Positions 40,813 to 49,663 of a stretch of 64,000 bases of DNA are shown here, in pieces (within the stretch, counting starts at the first letter, position 1; each line of letters begins with the position of its first letter). A model generated the notes under the pieces. That model was not told the origin of the DNA, did no database searches, and was given only the letters and a program-made list of their open reading frames with translations. Source of the DNA: an uncultured Acidobacteriota bacterium (GTDB taxonomy: Bacteria > Acidobacteriota > Vicinamibacteria > Fen-336); the NCBI GenBank assembly GCA_902826455.1, contig CADEEV010000015.1, positions 32,594 to 96,593 on the forward strand, in the 5' to 3' direction. The position numbers and the translations under genes were made by a program.

Positions 40813-42321
40813 GTGGCCGCGGGACGCGATCCTGTCGCCGTCATCGACATCGGCTCGAACTCCGGGCGCGCGGTGGTCTACAGCCTGCACCCGGACGGCC
40901 ACACCCGCATCCTGGCCAGCAGCCGCGCGTCGCTGCGGCTCGTGCGCGAGCTCGACGAGGCGCATTCCCTGAGCTCCGAGGCCATCGACCGGGCGATGGA
41001 CGCGTTCCACGACTTCAACGCCATCGCGCGGGGCGCCGGAGCGCGCCGCGTGCTGGCCGTCGCCACCTCGGCGGTGCGCGACGCCGAGAACGGCGCGGCC
41101 CTCCTGCGCCGGGTGCGGCGCGAGTTCGGCATCACGGTGCGCCTGCTCTCGGGTCGCGAGGAAGCCCACTACGGTTTCCTCGGGGCGGTCCGCGGCATGC
41201 CGGTGACGACCGGCGCCCTGTTCGACGTCGGCGGCGGCAGCATGCAGGTGTCGCTGTTCCGCAACCGCCGCCTCGGCAGGGCCTACAGCTTTCCGCTCGG
41301 CGCCCTCCGGCTCTCGGACGCGTTCCTGCGCTCGGATCCGCCGCGCCAGCAAGAGGTGGACCGGCTGCGCCGCCACGTGGCGCGACACCTCGACGCCGCC
41401 GAGCTGCCCCGGCTGCGGCGCAGCGACAGCCTCGTCGGCACGGGCGGCACGCTGCGCAACCTCGCGAAGGTCGACAGCCGCCAGTCCCCCTACCCCATCG
41501 CGCGCCTCCACGGCTACGTCCTCCAGAGACGGCGTCTCGAAGGGATCCTCGAGCTGCTCGCGGCGGAGCGCCAGAAGCGGCGCGCGGACATCCCCGGCCT
41601 CAACGACGACCGTGCCGACTCCATCGTCGGCGGGGGCCTCGCGATCCTGACGCTCATGGAGACGCTCGGCGCGACGGCGGTCCAGGTCTCGGGCCAGGGC
41701 GTGCGCGAAGGCCTCGCCATGGCGCTCGTCTCGAACGCGGTGCCCGCGACCCACGCGGTGCGCGAGGCCTCGATCCGCGCCCTGGGCGAGAGCTTCCGGG
41801 AGTGGAGCCCGGCGGCCGCCGACCGCCGCGCCGAGCTCGCGCTCGTACTGGCGAAGCGCTTCCACCCCGACGCCAGCGAGCGCCTCGTCGAGGCCCTCGG
41901 CCACGCCGCGCGCCTGCTCGACATCGGCCGCAGCATCGACTTCTTCGACCGCCACGAGCACGTGGCCAGCATCGTCCTGCAGACGGACCTCCAGGGCTTC
42001 TCCCACCGTGAGATCGCGCTCATCTCGGCCGTCGTGGCGAGCGCGGGCGACGAGGGCCTCGACCTCGCGCGCTACGAGCCGCTGCTCCACGACGACGACG
42101 TGGAGGAGATCGAGCGCGCCGCGGCGCTGCTGGTCCTCGCCGACGACATCGCCGAGCGCTGCGAGCCGCGAGCCCGCATCCGCGTGCGCTTCCGCTTGAG
42201 TCGCAAGCAGGCCGACGTCTACGTGCGCGGGCTCGTGGGCTGGCGTCCCCGGCGCATCGGGGCCCGCTTCGAGTCGGCCTTCGGCCGCCGCCTCAACGTC
42301 GTGCCGAGCCGCGCTCGTTGA
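40813..42321 (+). CDS. ppx: Ppx/GppA exopolyphosphatase family protein
   Basis: 502 residues, GTG start. Actin-like ATPase fold: VAVIDIGSNSGRAVVY, ATSAVRDAENG, LLSGREEAHYGFLG, FDVGGGSMQVSLF and VGTGGTLRNLAKV. The C-terminal region (about 300-500) is an HD-like helical domain. Members degrade polyphosphate or pppGpp. It follows the carbamoyltransferase cassette by 16 bases and overlaps the next gene (TTGA), so it may lead a separate operon with two lipoproteins. Confidence 0.93.
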   Translation: MAAGRDPVAVIDIGSNSGRAVVYSLHPDGHTRILASSRASLRLVRELDEAHSLSSEAIDRAMDAFHDFNAIARGAGARRVLAVATSAVRDAENGAALLRRVRREFGITVRLLSGREEAHYGFLGAVRGMPVTTGALFDVGGGSMQVSLFRNRRLGRAYSFPLGALRLSDAFLRSDPPRQQEVDRLRRHVARHLDAAELPRLRRSDSLVGTGGTLRNLAKVDSRQSPYPIARLHGYVLQRRRLEGILELLAAERQKRRADIPGLNDDRADSIVGGGLAILTLMETLGATAVQVSGQGVREGLAMALVSNAVPATHAVREASIRALGESFREWSPAAADRRAELALVLAKRFHPDASERLVEALGHAARLLDIGRSIDFFDRHEHVASIVLQTDLQGFSHREIALISAVVASAGDEGLDLARYEPLLHDDDVEEIERAAALLVLADDIAERCEPRARIRVRFRLSRKQADVYVRGLVGWRPRRIGARFESAFGRRLNVVPSRAR

Positions 42322-43052
42322 GAGCCCGCGCCCTGCTCGCGACCGGCCTGCTGGCCGCGAGCGTCGCCTGCACCCGGGGCGAGAGCCTCGCCCGCCTCTC
42401 GGCCGAGGAGCAGACGCTGCTGCGCCGCATCAAGGGCCTCGAGGCGACGCTTGCCTCGGCCAAGCGCAACGGCGGCCACATCGTCCCCTTCGACCAGATC
42501 CTGGTGGTGGTGCGCCAGCGCCTGATCCAGGGCGTCCTCGACAGCGCGCTGCCCCTCGAGCAGGTCGTGGCCCAGAAGTACCTGATCCGGGCCACCGCGG
42601 CGCACGTGCTGCTCGAGGACGGCTTCGCGATCGTGGAGCTCGAGGGCCGGGCCAGCCTGGTCGAGCAGCCGGACGTGCTCGCGGAGGTGAAGGTCTATGC
42701 GGCCCTCGACGTCGTCGACCTCGACTCGGAGTCGGGCTCGCTGCGGGCCCGGGTCAAGGTCTTCGCGGTCGAGGCCCGCAGCACCCAGGCCCTCGGCGTG
42801 AGCGTTCCCGTCGAGCAGCTCGTCGAGGACCTGTCGCGTCAGCAGGTCGAGGCCTTCGCGCCACTGCTCTCCGCCATCGACATCCCCGTGAAGGTCGGCG
42901 ACGACATCACCCTGCCCGCGATGGGGCCGGAGGGCGGCGTCACGATCGGCGAGGCGCGCATCCCGCTCGGCGCCGTCGTCGAGGACGTCAAGTCTTTCCG
43001 CCACCGGCTCTGGATCAGCATCCGCGCGACGCGGACCGGAAAGGCCCAATGA
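42318..43052 (+). CDS. Putative lipoprotein of unknown function
   Basis: 244 residues, TTG start overlapping the ppx stop by 4 bases. Lipobox LAASVAC (Cys18). The body alternates helix and long beta strands: LLEDGFAIVELEGRASLVEQPDVLAEVKVYAALD and LRARVKVFAVEARS. This pattern is reminiscent of TULIP/DUF1439-type lipid-binding lipoproteins, but that is a guess from composition. It shares a general layout with the next gene. Confidence 0.6.
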   Translation: MRARALLATGLLAASVACTRGESLARLSAEEQTLLRRIKGLEATLASAKRNGGHIVPFDQILVVVRQRLIQGVLDSALPLEQVVAQKYLIRATAAHVLLEDGFAIVELEGRASLVEQPDVLAEVKVYAALDVVDLDSESGSLRARVKVFAVEARSTQALGVSVPVEQLVEDLSRQQVEAFAPLLSAIDIPVKVGDDITLPAMGPEGGVTIGEARIPLGAVVEDVKSFRHRLWISIRATRTGKAQ

Positions 43053-44050
43053 AGCGCGCGCTGGCGGTCGTACTCGCCGCTCTTGCGCTGGGGCACGGCT
43101 GCGCTCGTCGCAGCGAGGACTCCGCTCGCGCGGGCCGCGTCGCGACCCTGAAGAAGCACCAGCAGGAGCTGTTCGAGGCTCTGAACCGCGAGATCGCCAA
43201 GGACCCCGTGATGTCCCAGGCGGTCGAGAACGAGGGCGACGTCCTCGTCGGCATCCGCAGCGGCCTCCTCAAGGACCTCGTGACCGCCGTCGCGGTCCAG
43301 TACCTCGACAAGGTCTCTCTCGACCTGAAGCTCGAGGCGAAGGTCACCGCCGACGGCGACATCCACGTGAAGAAGCCGCTGATCGGCGACATCACCGCCG
43401 GCACCTGGAAGGTCAACCTCGTCGTCCACCGCGTGAACGGCGTGCTGGGCGCCCAGACCCCGGTCGTCGACATGAAGGACAACCGCACGATCGGCCTGCA
43501 CCTGCCCGTCGCGCTCAACCAGGGCAAGGGCAGCGCCACGATCCACTTCGAGTGGGACTCGAAAGGCGTCGCGAACGTGGTGTGCCGCGATTTCGAGGTG
43601 ACGCGCAAGATCAACGGGACGCTGGTGCCGGCGGTCCACACGTTCGAAGGCGGCCTCGTGCTCGAGGCCGGCGCCGAGAACATCTCGGCCCAGCCTACGT
43701 TCAAGGACGTGCCCTACCGGCTCAAGGTGGACCTGACACCGGCCTCCTGGAAGGCCATCACGGACGCCCTCACGGAGCAGGACTCGTTCTTCAAGTGCGG
43801 CATCGGCCTGAACCCCGACACGATCCTCCCGAAGCTGCGCGAGCTGCTCCTCAAGGGCTTCAACGTGCGTCTGCCGAAGAAGCTGTTCCGCCCCTTCGCC
43901 TTGCCGGGCAGTTTGTCGACAGCCTTCGAGCACGATGGCCGGAAGATGCTGCTCACGGTCAAGCCCGACGCCCTGCGCTTCGCGAACGACGCGCTCTGGT
44001 ACAGCTCGGTGGTCGAGGCGCGGGTCGAGGCGGAGAAGAAGAAGCGCTAG
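43049..44050 (+). CDS. Putative lipoprotein, long beta-strand protein, unknown function
   Basis: 333 residues. Signal MKRALAVVLAALALGHGC with Cys18 as a lipobox. N-terminal helix, then repeated amphipathic beta strands (VSLDLKLEAKVTADGDIHVKKPLIGDI, GSATIHFEWDSKGVANVVCRDFEVT). A second module near 210-330 ends basic (VEAEKKKR). It may be a TULIP- or AsmA-like envelope protein; unproven. The ATG overlaps the previous stop (ATGA) and its own stop overlaps the convergent gene's stop (CTAG). Confidence 0.6.
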   Translation: MKRALAVVLAALALGHGCARRSEDSARAGRVATLKKHQQELFEALNREIAKDPVMSQAVENEGDVLVGIRSGLLKDLVTAVAVQYLDKVSLDLKLEAKVTADGDIHVKKPLIGDITAGTWKVNLVVHRVNGVLGAQTPVVDMKDNRTIGLHLPVALNQGKGSATIHFEWDSKGVANVVCRDFEVTRKINGTLVPAVHTFEGGLVLEAGAENISAQPTFKDVPYRLKVDLTPASWKAITDALTEQDSFFKCGIGLNPDTILPKLRELLLKGFNVRLPKKLFRPFALPGSLSTAFEHDGRKMLLTVKPDALRFANDALWYSSVVEARVEAEKKKR

Positions 44051-45897
44051 CTCTTTGCGCGGCACTCGACGAGAGTGCGGCGCTCGCCGGTCAGGGCGTT
44101 CCAATCGACAAGGGCTCCGCACGGAGTGACGACGAGCCGGGCAGCGAGACCAGCGGCCAGGTCGCCATCGGACGCAAGAGGCTTCCATTCTCTCGTTGCG
44201 AACGAGAGGTCGGGCTCCGAGCGGACCACCCGCCCGAGTGGGAGCGAGACGACCACGATTCCCTTCTGCTGGGGTAGGTGCCCGCCCCGGCCGCGCGGTG
44301 CCCACGTGTCGACCGTCCACGCCGCACTCTGACCAACACTGATCCCGTCAGCACCGGCCCGCTTCATCTCGAGCGACCAGGCATCGACGGCCCCGAGGCT
44401 CACACTGTGCTGCCGGCTGCCGTCGGGCCCGATCGTCTCCACGCGTGCGTCGGTGGCGGTCTGGACGACGAGCGCCAGCCCGCCGCTCGAGAGGAATCGG
44501 GCGCGTCTCGTGCCGTCCGGTAGGGGTCGCGCGGTGCCAGATGCGAGGTCTACGAGCCTCAGGGCTCCGCTGGCGTCGGCGACGACCGCGGTCAACTCGT
44601 GCAGGTCGACAAGGCGATCGCTCTCGGCCAGGGGGAAGGACGCGAGCGCCGAGTGTCGCGCCGTCTGCGGGTCCCAGTCGACCAGGCTCCCAACACCGGC
44701 GGCCACGGTGACGAGTCTCACGTCGAGGCCGCGAAAGCGCACCTGCTCGGCATGGGTGATGGGGAACGCTCCGAGGGGGCGCCCCGTGCCGACCTCGAAG
44801 ACGCGAAGCGCATCCGCGTCCCGGGTCAGCAGTCGCTCACCGCCCGGAGACAGGGCCAGGGGCCAGCCTGGGTCCGTGGAGAGCACGACGACGTCCTCGA
44901 CGGACGGCGTCTGATCGAGCCGCCGTCGAACGAGGCGGGGAGGGTCTGCCTCGACGCTAACGGCCAGTCGGCCGTCGGGGGAGAACACGTGCCAAAGCCT
45001 GCCGGGGCCGGGAGCCCATGCCCCGCTGCGCGCGTCGATCCAGAAGGATGGCGCATAGCCAGCTCGTCCCAACCCGGACACCGGCTCGAACGACGTAGCA
45101 CCGCCGAGGTAGAACACCTCTCCTCCGACCGGCACCTGAATGGCCCAGGGCGACACGCCGGTCTCCGCGGGGGTCACCGCGAGCACCCAGCGGGCGAAGC
45201 CGGCGAAGGCAAAGACCAGGACACCCAGACCGCTCCACAGCGCGGCGGAAAGCGCGCGATGGCCGCGGTGTGGCTCCTGCCGGCCCCACGCCACCTGGGC
45301 GAAGCCGGCGAACAGCACGACTGCTACGCCGGCGCCAACAAGCGCCGGAGCTGTCCGCATCAGCGTGGCCTGGGCCCCCGCCTGGAGCATCGTCTGAACG
45401 GTGAAGGCCTTGACTCCTCCGAGGACCACGAGCGCGACGAAATCCAGGGGCAGGAGGCCCGCCCCCGAGCGCAACGCGCTCGCCACCACGTGGGCGCCGG
45501 CGACCACGACCAGAGGGGCGACGAGAGCGACTGCCGGGACGAGGTCCGCGTTGCTCCAGAGCACGGGCCCGACGACCAGTGCGATGGCAGCGGCGGTGAG
45601 GACGAAAGCCGCGAGCATCTTTCCGCCCCAGATACCGAAGGCCGACAACGGTCGAGAGAAGTAGAAGCCGAGCCGGCGCTCGCCGATGTCGCGCGCCAGG
45701 ATCGAGCTTCCCAGGGCTGCGGCCATCGCGAGCGGCACCGCCAGGGCCAGGGCGAGAGCCAGGGCATCCCGCGTCGTCCCATCCAGGACTCGCGCGAGGG
45801 GCAGAGCCAGCTGCACGAGCCCGAAGGCGACGCTCGCCAGGAGCCAGGCCTTGCGTTCCGCGATCTCGCGAGACGCCACGACCATCACGCCACTCAT
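44047..45897 (-). CDS. ABC exporter permease fused to an external beta-propeller
   Basis: 616 residues. About residues 10-250 hold six hydrophobic segments of an ABC-2-like permease (LALALALAVPLAMAAALGSSILARDIGERRLGFYFSRPLS). Residues about 265-610 form a WD/PQQ-like propeller outside the membrane (HVFSPDGRLAVSVEADPPRLVRR, LALSPGGERLLTRDADALRVFEVGTGRPLG). The ATPase gene overlaps by ATGA and the GntR regulator lies beyond it. The fusion suggests the propeller senses or guides a substrate. It ends convergently with the lipoprotein genes. Confidence 0.78.
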   Translation of the reverse strand: MSGVMVVASREIAERKAWLLASVAFGLVQLALPLARVLDGTTRDALALALALAVPLAMAAALGSSILARDIGERRLGFYFSRPLSAFGIWGGKMLAAFVLTAAAIALVVGPVLWSNADLVPAVALVAPLVVVAGAHVVASALRSGAGLLPLDFVALVVLGGVKAFTVQTMLQAGAQATLMRTAPALVGAGVAVVLFAGFAQVAWGRQEPHRGHRALSAALWSGLGVLVFAFAGFARWVLAVTPAETGVSPWAIQVPVGGEVFYLGGATSFEPVSGLGRAGYAPSFWIDARSGAWAPGPGRLWHVFSPDGRLAVSVEADPPRLVRRRLDQTPSVEDVVVLSTDPGWPLALSPGGERLLTRDADALRVFEVGTGRPLGAFPITHAEQVRFRGLDVRLVTVAAGVGSLVDWDPQTARHSALASFPLAESDRLVDLHELTAVVADASGALRLVDLASGTARPLPDGTRRARFLSSGGLALVVQTATDARVETIGPDGSRQHSVSLGAVDAWSLEMKRAGADGISVGQSAAWTVDTWAPRGRGGHLPQQKGIVVVSLPLGRVVRSEPDLSFATREWKPLASDGDLAAGLAARLVVTPCGALVDWNALTGERRTLVECRAKS

Positions 45898-46790
45898 GAC
45901 CGGCTCCCTTCCCCGCCCGTGACGGCGACGAACACCTCTTCGAGCGTCAGCGCCTCGACGTCCACGTTCGTCGCGCCCTGGGCGACGTTCCAGGCCGCGA
46001 GGCGCTCGGCGTCGAAGTCCGACACCACCGCCTCATCGCCCCACTCGCGGTGCGCCTGCGTGACGACCGTGAAGGGCTTCCAGTCGGGCGGCGCCGTGCT
46101 CCGGCCACAGCGCACGCGGCGGAAGCGCTGGCGCAGCGCGTCGAGGTCCTCGTCGAGGACGAGCCGGCTCCCCTGGAGGATCGCGACACGGCTGCCGAGG
46201 CTCTCGATGCCGGCGAGGTCGTGGGTCGTGACGAACACGCTCACACCCCGCTGTGCCAGCTCCTCGATCACCTCGTCGTAGAGCGCCTTTCGCGCGACCA
46301 CGTCGAGGCCGAGGGTCGGGTCGTCGAGCACGAGCAGCTCGGGGCCGGCTCCGAGGCAAAGTGCCAGCAGAACCGTGGTCTTCTGACCCTTCGACAGCCG
46401 GCCGAACGGCACGTCGCCCGGCACGGCGAAGCGGCGCAACCGGGCCTCGACCGCGGCGTCACTCCAGGTCGGGTAGAGGCGCTTGCAGAAGGCGGAGAGT
46501 TCACGCGCCGTCATCTCCGGCGGCGCGTCGGGCTCCTCGGGAACGACGCCGACCCGCGCCATCGCCGCCTGCCGCGTCTTCCAGGCATCCTTGCCGAACA
46601 ACAGCGCACGGCCGGTCGAAGGCTTCTGCTGTCCCAGGGCGCAGCGCACCAGGCTCGACTTCCCCACGCCGTTGCGCCCCAGCAGCACGAACACGGCGCC
46701 TCGCGGCACCGCGAGCGAGACGCCGTCGAGGACGGCGTGCCGGCCGTACCGGACGCTCACGGACTCCAGGGCCAGGACGCTGTCGCTCAT
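45894..46790 (-). CDS. ABC transporter ATP-binding protein (YtrB-like)
   Basis: 298 residues. Walker A LLGRNGVGKSSLVR, signature LSKGQKTTVLLALCLG, Walker B LLVLDDPTLGLD (Asp in place of the usual catalytic Glu), switch His in VTTHDLAGIE. This is the exporter class tied to YtrA-type regulators. The start at 46790 overlaps the GntR stop (ATGA). The Asp for Glu change could slow hydrolysis but is seen in some relatives. Confidence 0.92.
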   Translation of the reverse strand: MSDSVLALESVSVRYGRHAVLDGVSLAVPRGAVFVLLGRNGVGKSSLVRCALGQQKPSTGRALLFGKDAWKTRQAAMARVGVVPEEPDAPPEMTARELSAFCKRLYPTWSDAAVEARLRRFAVPGDVPFGRLSKGQKTTVLLALCLGAGPELLVLDDPTLGLDVVARKALYDEVIEELAQRGVSVFVTTHDLAGIESLGSRVAILQGSRLVLDEDLDALRQRFRRVRCGRSTAPPDWKPFTVVTQAHREWGDEAVVSDFDAERLAAWNVAQGATNVDVEALTLEEVFVAVTGGEGSRS

Positions 46791-47197
46791 CGCCCGCCTC
46801 CTCCGAACCGCTTCTTCTCGTCGGGCCACGCCTCGTCCACCGCCAGCCTGGCCTCCTTCTCGGAGGCGCCCAGGGTCACGGCGAGGTGGACGTAGCGCTC
46901 TGCCGCGTCACGCAGCGAGCGCTGCTTCTCGTTCTTCGCGAGCGCCGGGGGCGCGGCCGCGACGAACGTCCCTTCGCCGCGCCGCACCTCGAGGACGCCG
47001 GCCTCGGTCAGGCGCTGATAGGCCTTCGAGACCGTCGCTGGGTTCACGCGCAGCTCCGTCGCCAGGTCCCTTACCGAGGGCACGCTGGCGCCGGGCACGA
47101 GGGTGCCCAATGAGACGAGGCGCCTCAGGCCCTCCTCGATCTGCCGGAAGATCGGGGCCGCGTCACGGGGATCGATGCGGAGCGCGCTCGGCGTCAT
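46787..47197 (-). CDS. GntR-family (YtrA-type) repressor
   Basis: 136 residues. N-terminal winged helix (about 5-75: PIFRQIEEGLRRLVSLGTLVPGASVPSVRDLATELRVNPATVSKAYQRL) and a short two-helix C-terminal domain, the size of the YtrA subfamily. It probably represses its own operon with the ABC exporter. The ATG directly abuts a palindromic operator (47198-47221). Confidence 0.93.
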   Translation of the reverse strand: MTPSALRIDPRDAAPIFRQIEEGLRRLVSLGTLVPGASVPSVRDLATELRVNPATVSKAYQRLTEAGVLEVRRGEGTFVAAAPPALAKNEKQRSLRDAAERYVHLAVTLGASEKEARLAVDEAWPDEKKRFGGGGR

Positions 47198-47221
47198 AGT
47201 GTACTACTACACTAATACACT
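47198..47221. promoter_or_regulatory. YtrA-type operator overlapping the promoter
   Basis: AGTGTA at 47198-47203 pairs with two TACACT copies: 47208-47213 (4-base spacer) and 47216-47221 (12-base spacer). AGTGTA...TACACT half-sites are those known for YtrA-family repressors. The operator touches the start codon and covers the -10 box. Confidence 0.8.
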
Positions 47222-47240
47222 CGAGAAAGAGCTTCGTCAA
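47212..47240 (-). promoter_or_regulatory. Sigma-70-like promoter of the gntR/ABC operon
   Basis: Minus-strand TTGACG (47240-47235) and TATTAG (47217-47212) with a 17-base spacer. The start codon at 47197 lies 14 bases beyond the -10 box. The -10 is inside the operator. Confidence 0.7.
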
Positions 47241-47280
47241 GGAAAAAGAAAGGCCGCCGGGCCTCGCGGCCCGACGGCCT
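47241..47280 (-). terminator. Rho-independent terminator of the TonB receptor gene
   Basis: Minus-strand hairpin between 47280 and 47251: arms GGCCGTCGGGCC and GGCCCGGCGGCC with a GCGA loop (small mismatch), followed by TTTCTTTTTCC. It stops transcription ahead of the gntR promoter. Confidence 0.8.
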
Positions 47281-47301
47281 CAGACCGGCGACGGCCGGTG
47301 A

Positions 47302-49605
47302 CTAGAAGTTGAAGCGGGCCTCGAGGGTGATCGAGCGCTTCAGGATGTCGCCGAACACGTGCTGCTGGATGTCCTGGTTCAGGATGTTCGTGCCCTTGAG
47401 CGAGGTGACGATCTTGCCATCATTCCACTTCTTGCCGATCGTCGCGTTCACCATCGTGTAGGAATCGGTGAACCCGAAGTACGGGCCCGTGAGCACGTCC
47501 GCCCAGAAGGCCTTGTCGGAGTAGTTGATCGACAGGTTGGCCAGGTAGGCCTTCGAGTTGAAGTTGACGCCGGCGTTGATGCGGTTCGTGGCCGGCAGCG
47601 AGATCTCGTCGGCCGGGTACGGGATCTGGTCGGAGTCGGCGTCGAGGGGCTCGGGCTTGTCCTGCCACGAATAGTTCGCGTAGGCCGAGACCGCGTTCGT
47701 GAAGTAGTGGTCGAGGGAGAGCTCGACGCCGCGGTTACGGATCGGGCCGAGGTTCTGGTAGGTGAAGGCCGTGCGCGGGAACAGGATCGGACCGCCGAGC
47801 TGCGGGGGCAGCCCGCCGAGCACGGCGATCAGGCCGGCCGGCAGGCCACGGCCCGTCCAGCCCGGAGGCGGGTTCTGGGCCGTGTAGGGATCGAAGTTGG
47901 CCGGCAGCGGCGTGAAGTTGATGTTGTCGTCGCGGTCGTTGATGTAGAAGGCCGCGGTCAGCGTCGTCCGCTTGTTGAAGGTCCCCGTGTAGCCGATCTC
48001 GTAGGCGCGGATCTGCTCTTCCTTGAGGCCCGGGCGCGTCTTGCCGGGAACGTCGATGTCGCTGCCGACCGCCCGCACGACCAGCGGGAACGGCGTCGCG
48101 ACGGCCGGGCGCAGCGGCGGGGGCAGGAGCGGCGCCAAGCCGCGCAGGTCGACCGGCTGCACGATGGCGAGGCTCAGGAAGTTGTTGATGACCGAGGGCG
48201 AACGGAACGCGCGGTTGTACGAGACGCGGAACGCCTGGTCGGGCGAGGGCTTGAACATCGCCGTGATGCGGGGCGAGAACACGGCGTCGTCGATGTTGCC
48301 GAACTTGTCGACGCGGCCGCCCAGGGAGAAGCGGAACTTGTCGAAGAAGATCTCGTCCTGGAAGTAGGCGCCGAACTCGTTGCGGTCCTCGGAGCCGGGC
48401 GCGATCGTGATGTCGAAGTTGTTGCGGCGCGCGTTGCCGCCCATGCTCAGGATGTGCCGGGCCGCGAGCACCTTGGTGTAGCCCAGCTCGAGGTCGTAGG
48501 TCTGGGTCGTGAAGGTGAGCTGCACCGGCCGGCCGGTGGCGGCGTCGAACTGCAGCAGGTTCGGGGCGTCCGCGTCGACGAAGTTGCCGAACACGTTGGC
48601 CTTGAAACCGCCCTTGCTGTAGTTGACCTTCCCGTAGGCCATGTACGAGCCGCTCTGCAGGTCGAAGGGCCCGATGCCCGTGTGGATGATGCCCTCGGTG
48701 CCGGCGTAGCCGCCGCCGAAGCTCAGGCGCGACCCGTCCTCGCGCTCGTTGTCGATGCGCAGGTCCACCTTGGGCTGGCTCGTGCCGCTGTTCTGGAAGT
48801 TGCCGAGGCCCGTCGACTCCGCGGGATAGGCGGCGCCGCCGACGGTCTTGCCGGGCGAGCGCGGATCGTCGATCACCGGGATCCGGCCGGTCGGGCGCGA
48901 GAGCGGGTCGGAGTTGAAGTAGCCGGCCGACAGCTTCCAGGCCCAGGTCTCGGACGGCGCGCGGGCGATCGAGAGGCTGCCGCCGAAGCTGTTGCCGCTG
49001 CCGTCGCGCGAGCAGTTGTCGCAGCCGCGGTCGAAGATCCCGCCCGTGAGGGTCAGGTTGTTGCCCACGGCCTCACGCGGCGTCTTCGTGATGATGTTCA
49101 CGACGCCCGTCAGGGCGTTGGCGCCCCAGACGGCCGAGGCCGGACCGCGCACGACCTCGATCTGCTTGATCTCTGCCGGGTTCGCGGGCACGAAGTCCCA
49201 CAGGATCAGGCCGAAGAAGTCGAGGTAGATCGAGCGGCCGTCGAGGAGCGCGAGCTGGGAGTTCGACAGCGTGTTGGTCGACTCGCGGCTCGTGATGTTG
49301 ATGTCGCGGGCCGACATCTGGATCACGTTCACGCCGGGGACGGAGCGCAGGAGGTCGCCGTAGTTCTGGGCGGGGTTGCTCTCGATGGACTGGGCCGTGA
49401 TGACGGAGATGGTGGCCGGGGAATCGATGACCTTCTCCTCGACCTTCGACCCGGAAACGACAACGGTGTCCGTGAACGTGAGGCTCTTGTCGTCGTCTTG
49501 CGTCTGGGCGTCGGCTGCCGGCTGCGGGGCGTCTTGGGCTTGGGTCAGCAGCGGAAGCGCGCAGAAGACTCCCAGGCCGCAGGCCATCAGGAGAAACCGT
49601 CTCAT
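47302..49605 (-). CDS. TonB-dependent outer-membrane receptor
   Basis: 767 residues. Signal peptide MRRFLLMACGLGVFCALPL to QAQD. Plug domain about 45-165 (DTVVVSGSKVEEKV, NYGDLLRSVPGVNVIQM, EIKQIEVVRGPASAVWGANALTGVVNI). A beta-barrel fills the rest and ends in EARFNF with the terminal aromatic Phe needed for outer-membrane insertion. Ligand unknown; no siderophore or B12 genes adjoin. The start has AAGGAGG 6 bases upstream. It follows mpl by 58 bases and is closed by a strong hairpin. Confidence 0.93.
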   Translation of the reverse strand: MRRFLLMACGLGVFCALPLLTQAQDAPQPAADAQTQDDDKSLTFTDTVVVSGSKVEEKVIDSPATISVITAQSIESNPAQNYGDLLRSVPGVNVIQMSARDINITSRESTNTLSNSQLALLDGRSIYLDFFGLILWDFVPANPAEIKQIEVVRGPASAVWGANALTGVVNIITKTPREAVGNNLTLTGGIFDRGCDNCSRDGSGNSFGGSLSIARAPSETWAWKLSAGYFNSDPLSRPTGRIPVIDDPRSPGKTVGGAAYPAESTGLGNFQNSGTSQPKVDLRIDNEREDGSRLSFGGGYAGTEGIIHTGIGPFDLQSGSYMAYGKVNYSKGGFKANVFGNFVDADAPNLLQFDAATGRPVQLTFTTQTYDLELGYTKVLAARHILSMGGNARRNNFDITIAPGSEDRNEFGAYFQDEIFFDKFRFSLGGRVDKFGNIDDAVFSPRITAMFKPSPDQAFRVSYNRAFRSPSVINNFLSLAIVQPVDLRGLAPLLPPPLRPAVATPFPLVVRAVGSDIDVPGKTRPGLKEEQIRAYEIGYTGTFNKRTTLTAAFYINDRDDNINFTPLPANFDPYTAQNPPPGWTGRGLPAGLIAVLGGLPPQLGGPILFPRTAFTYQNLGPIRNRGVELSLDHYFTNAVSAYANYSWQDKPEPLDADSDQIPYPADEISLPATNRINAGVNFNSKAYLANLSINYSDKAFWADVLTGPYFGFTDSYTMVNATIGKKWNDGKIVTSLKGTNILNQDIQQHVFGDILKRSITLEARFNF

Positions 49606-49663
49606 GCCGTCCTCCTTCAAAGGGTTCGCAAAGTGCAGGAATATCCGGAAGTTGTTGAGAAAT

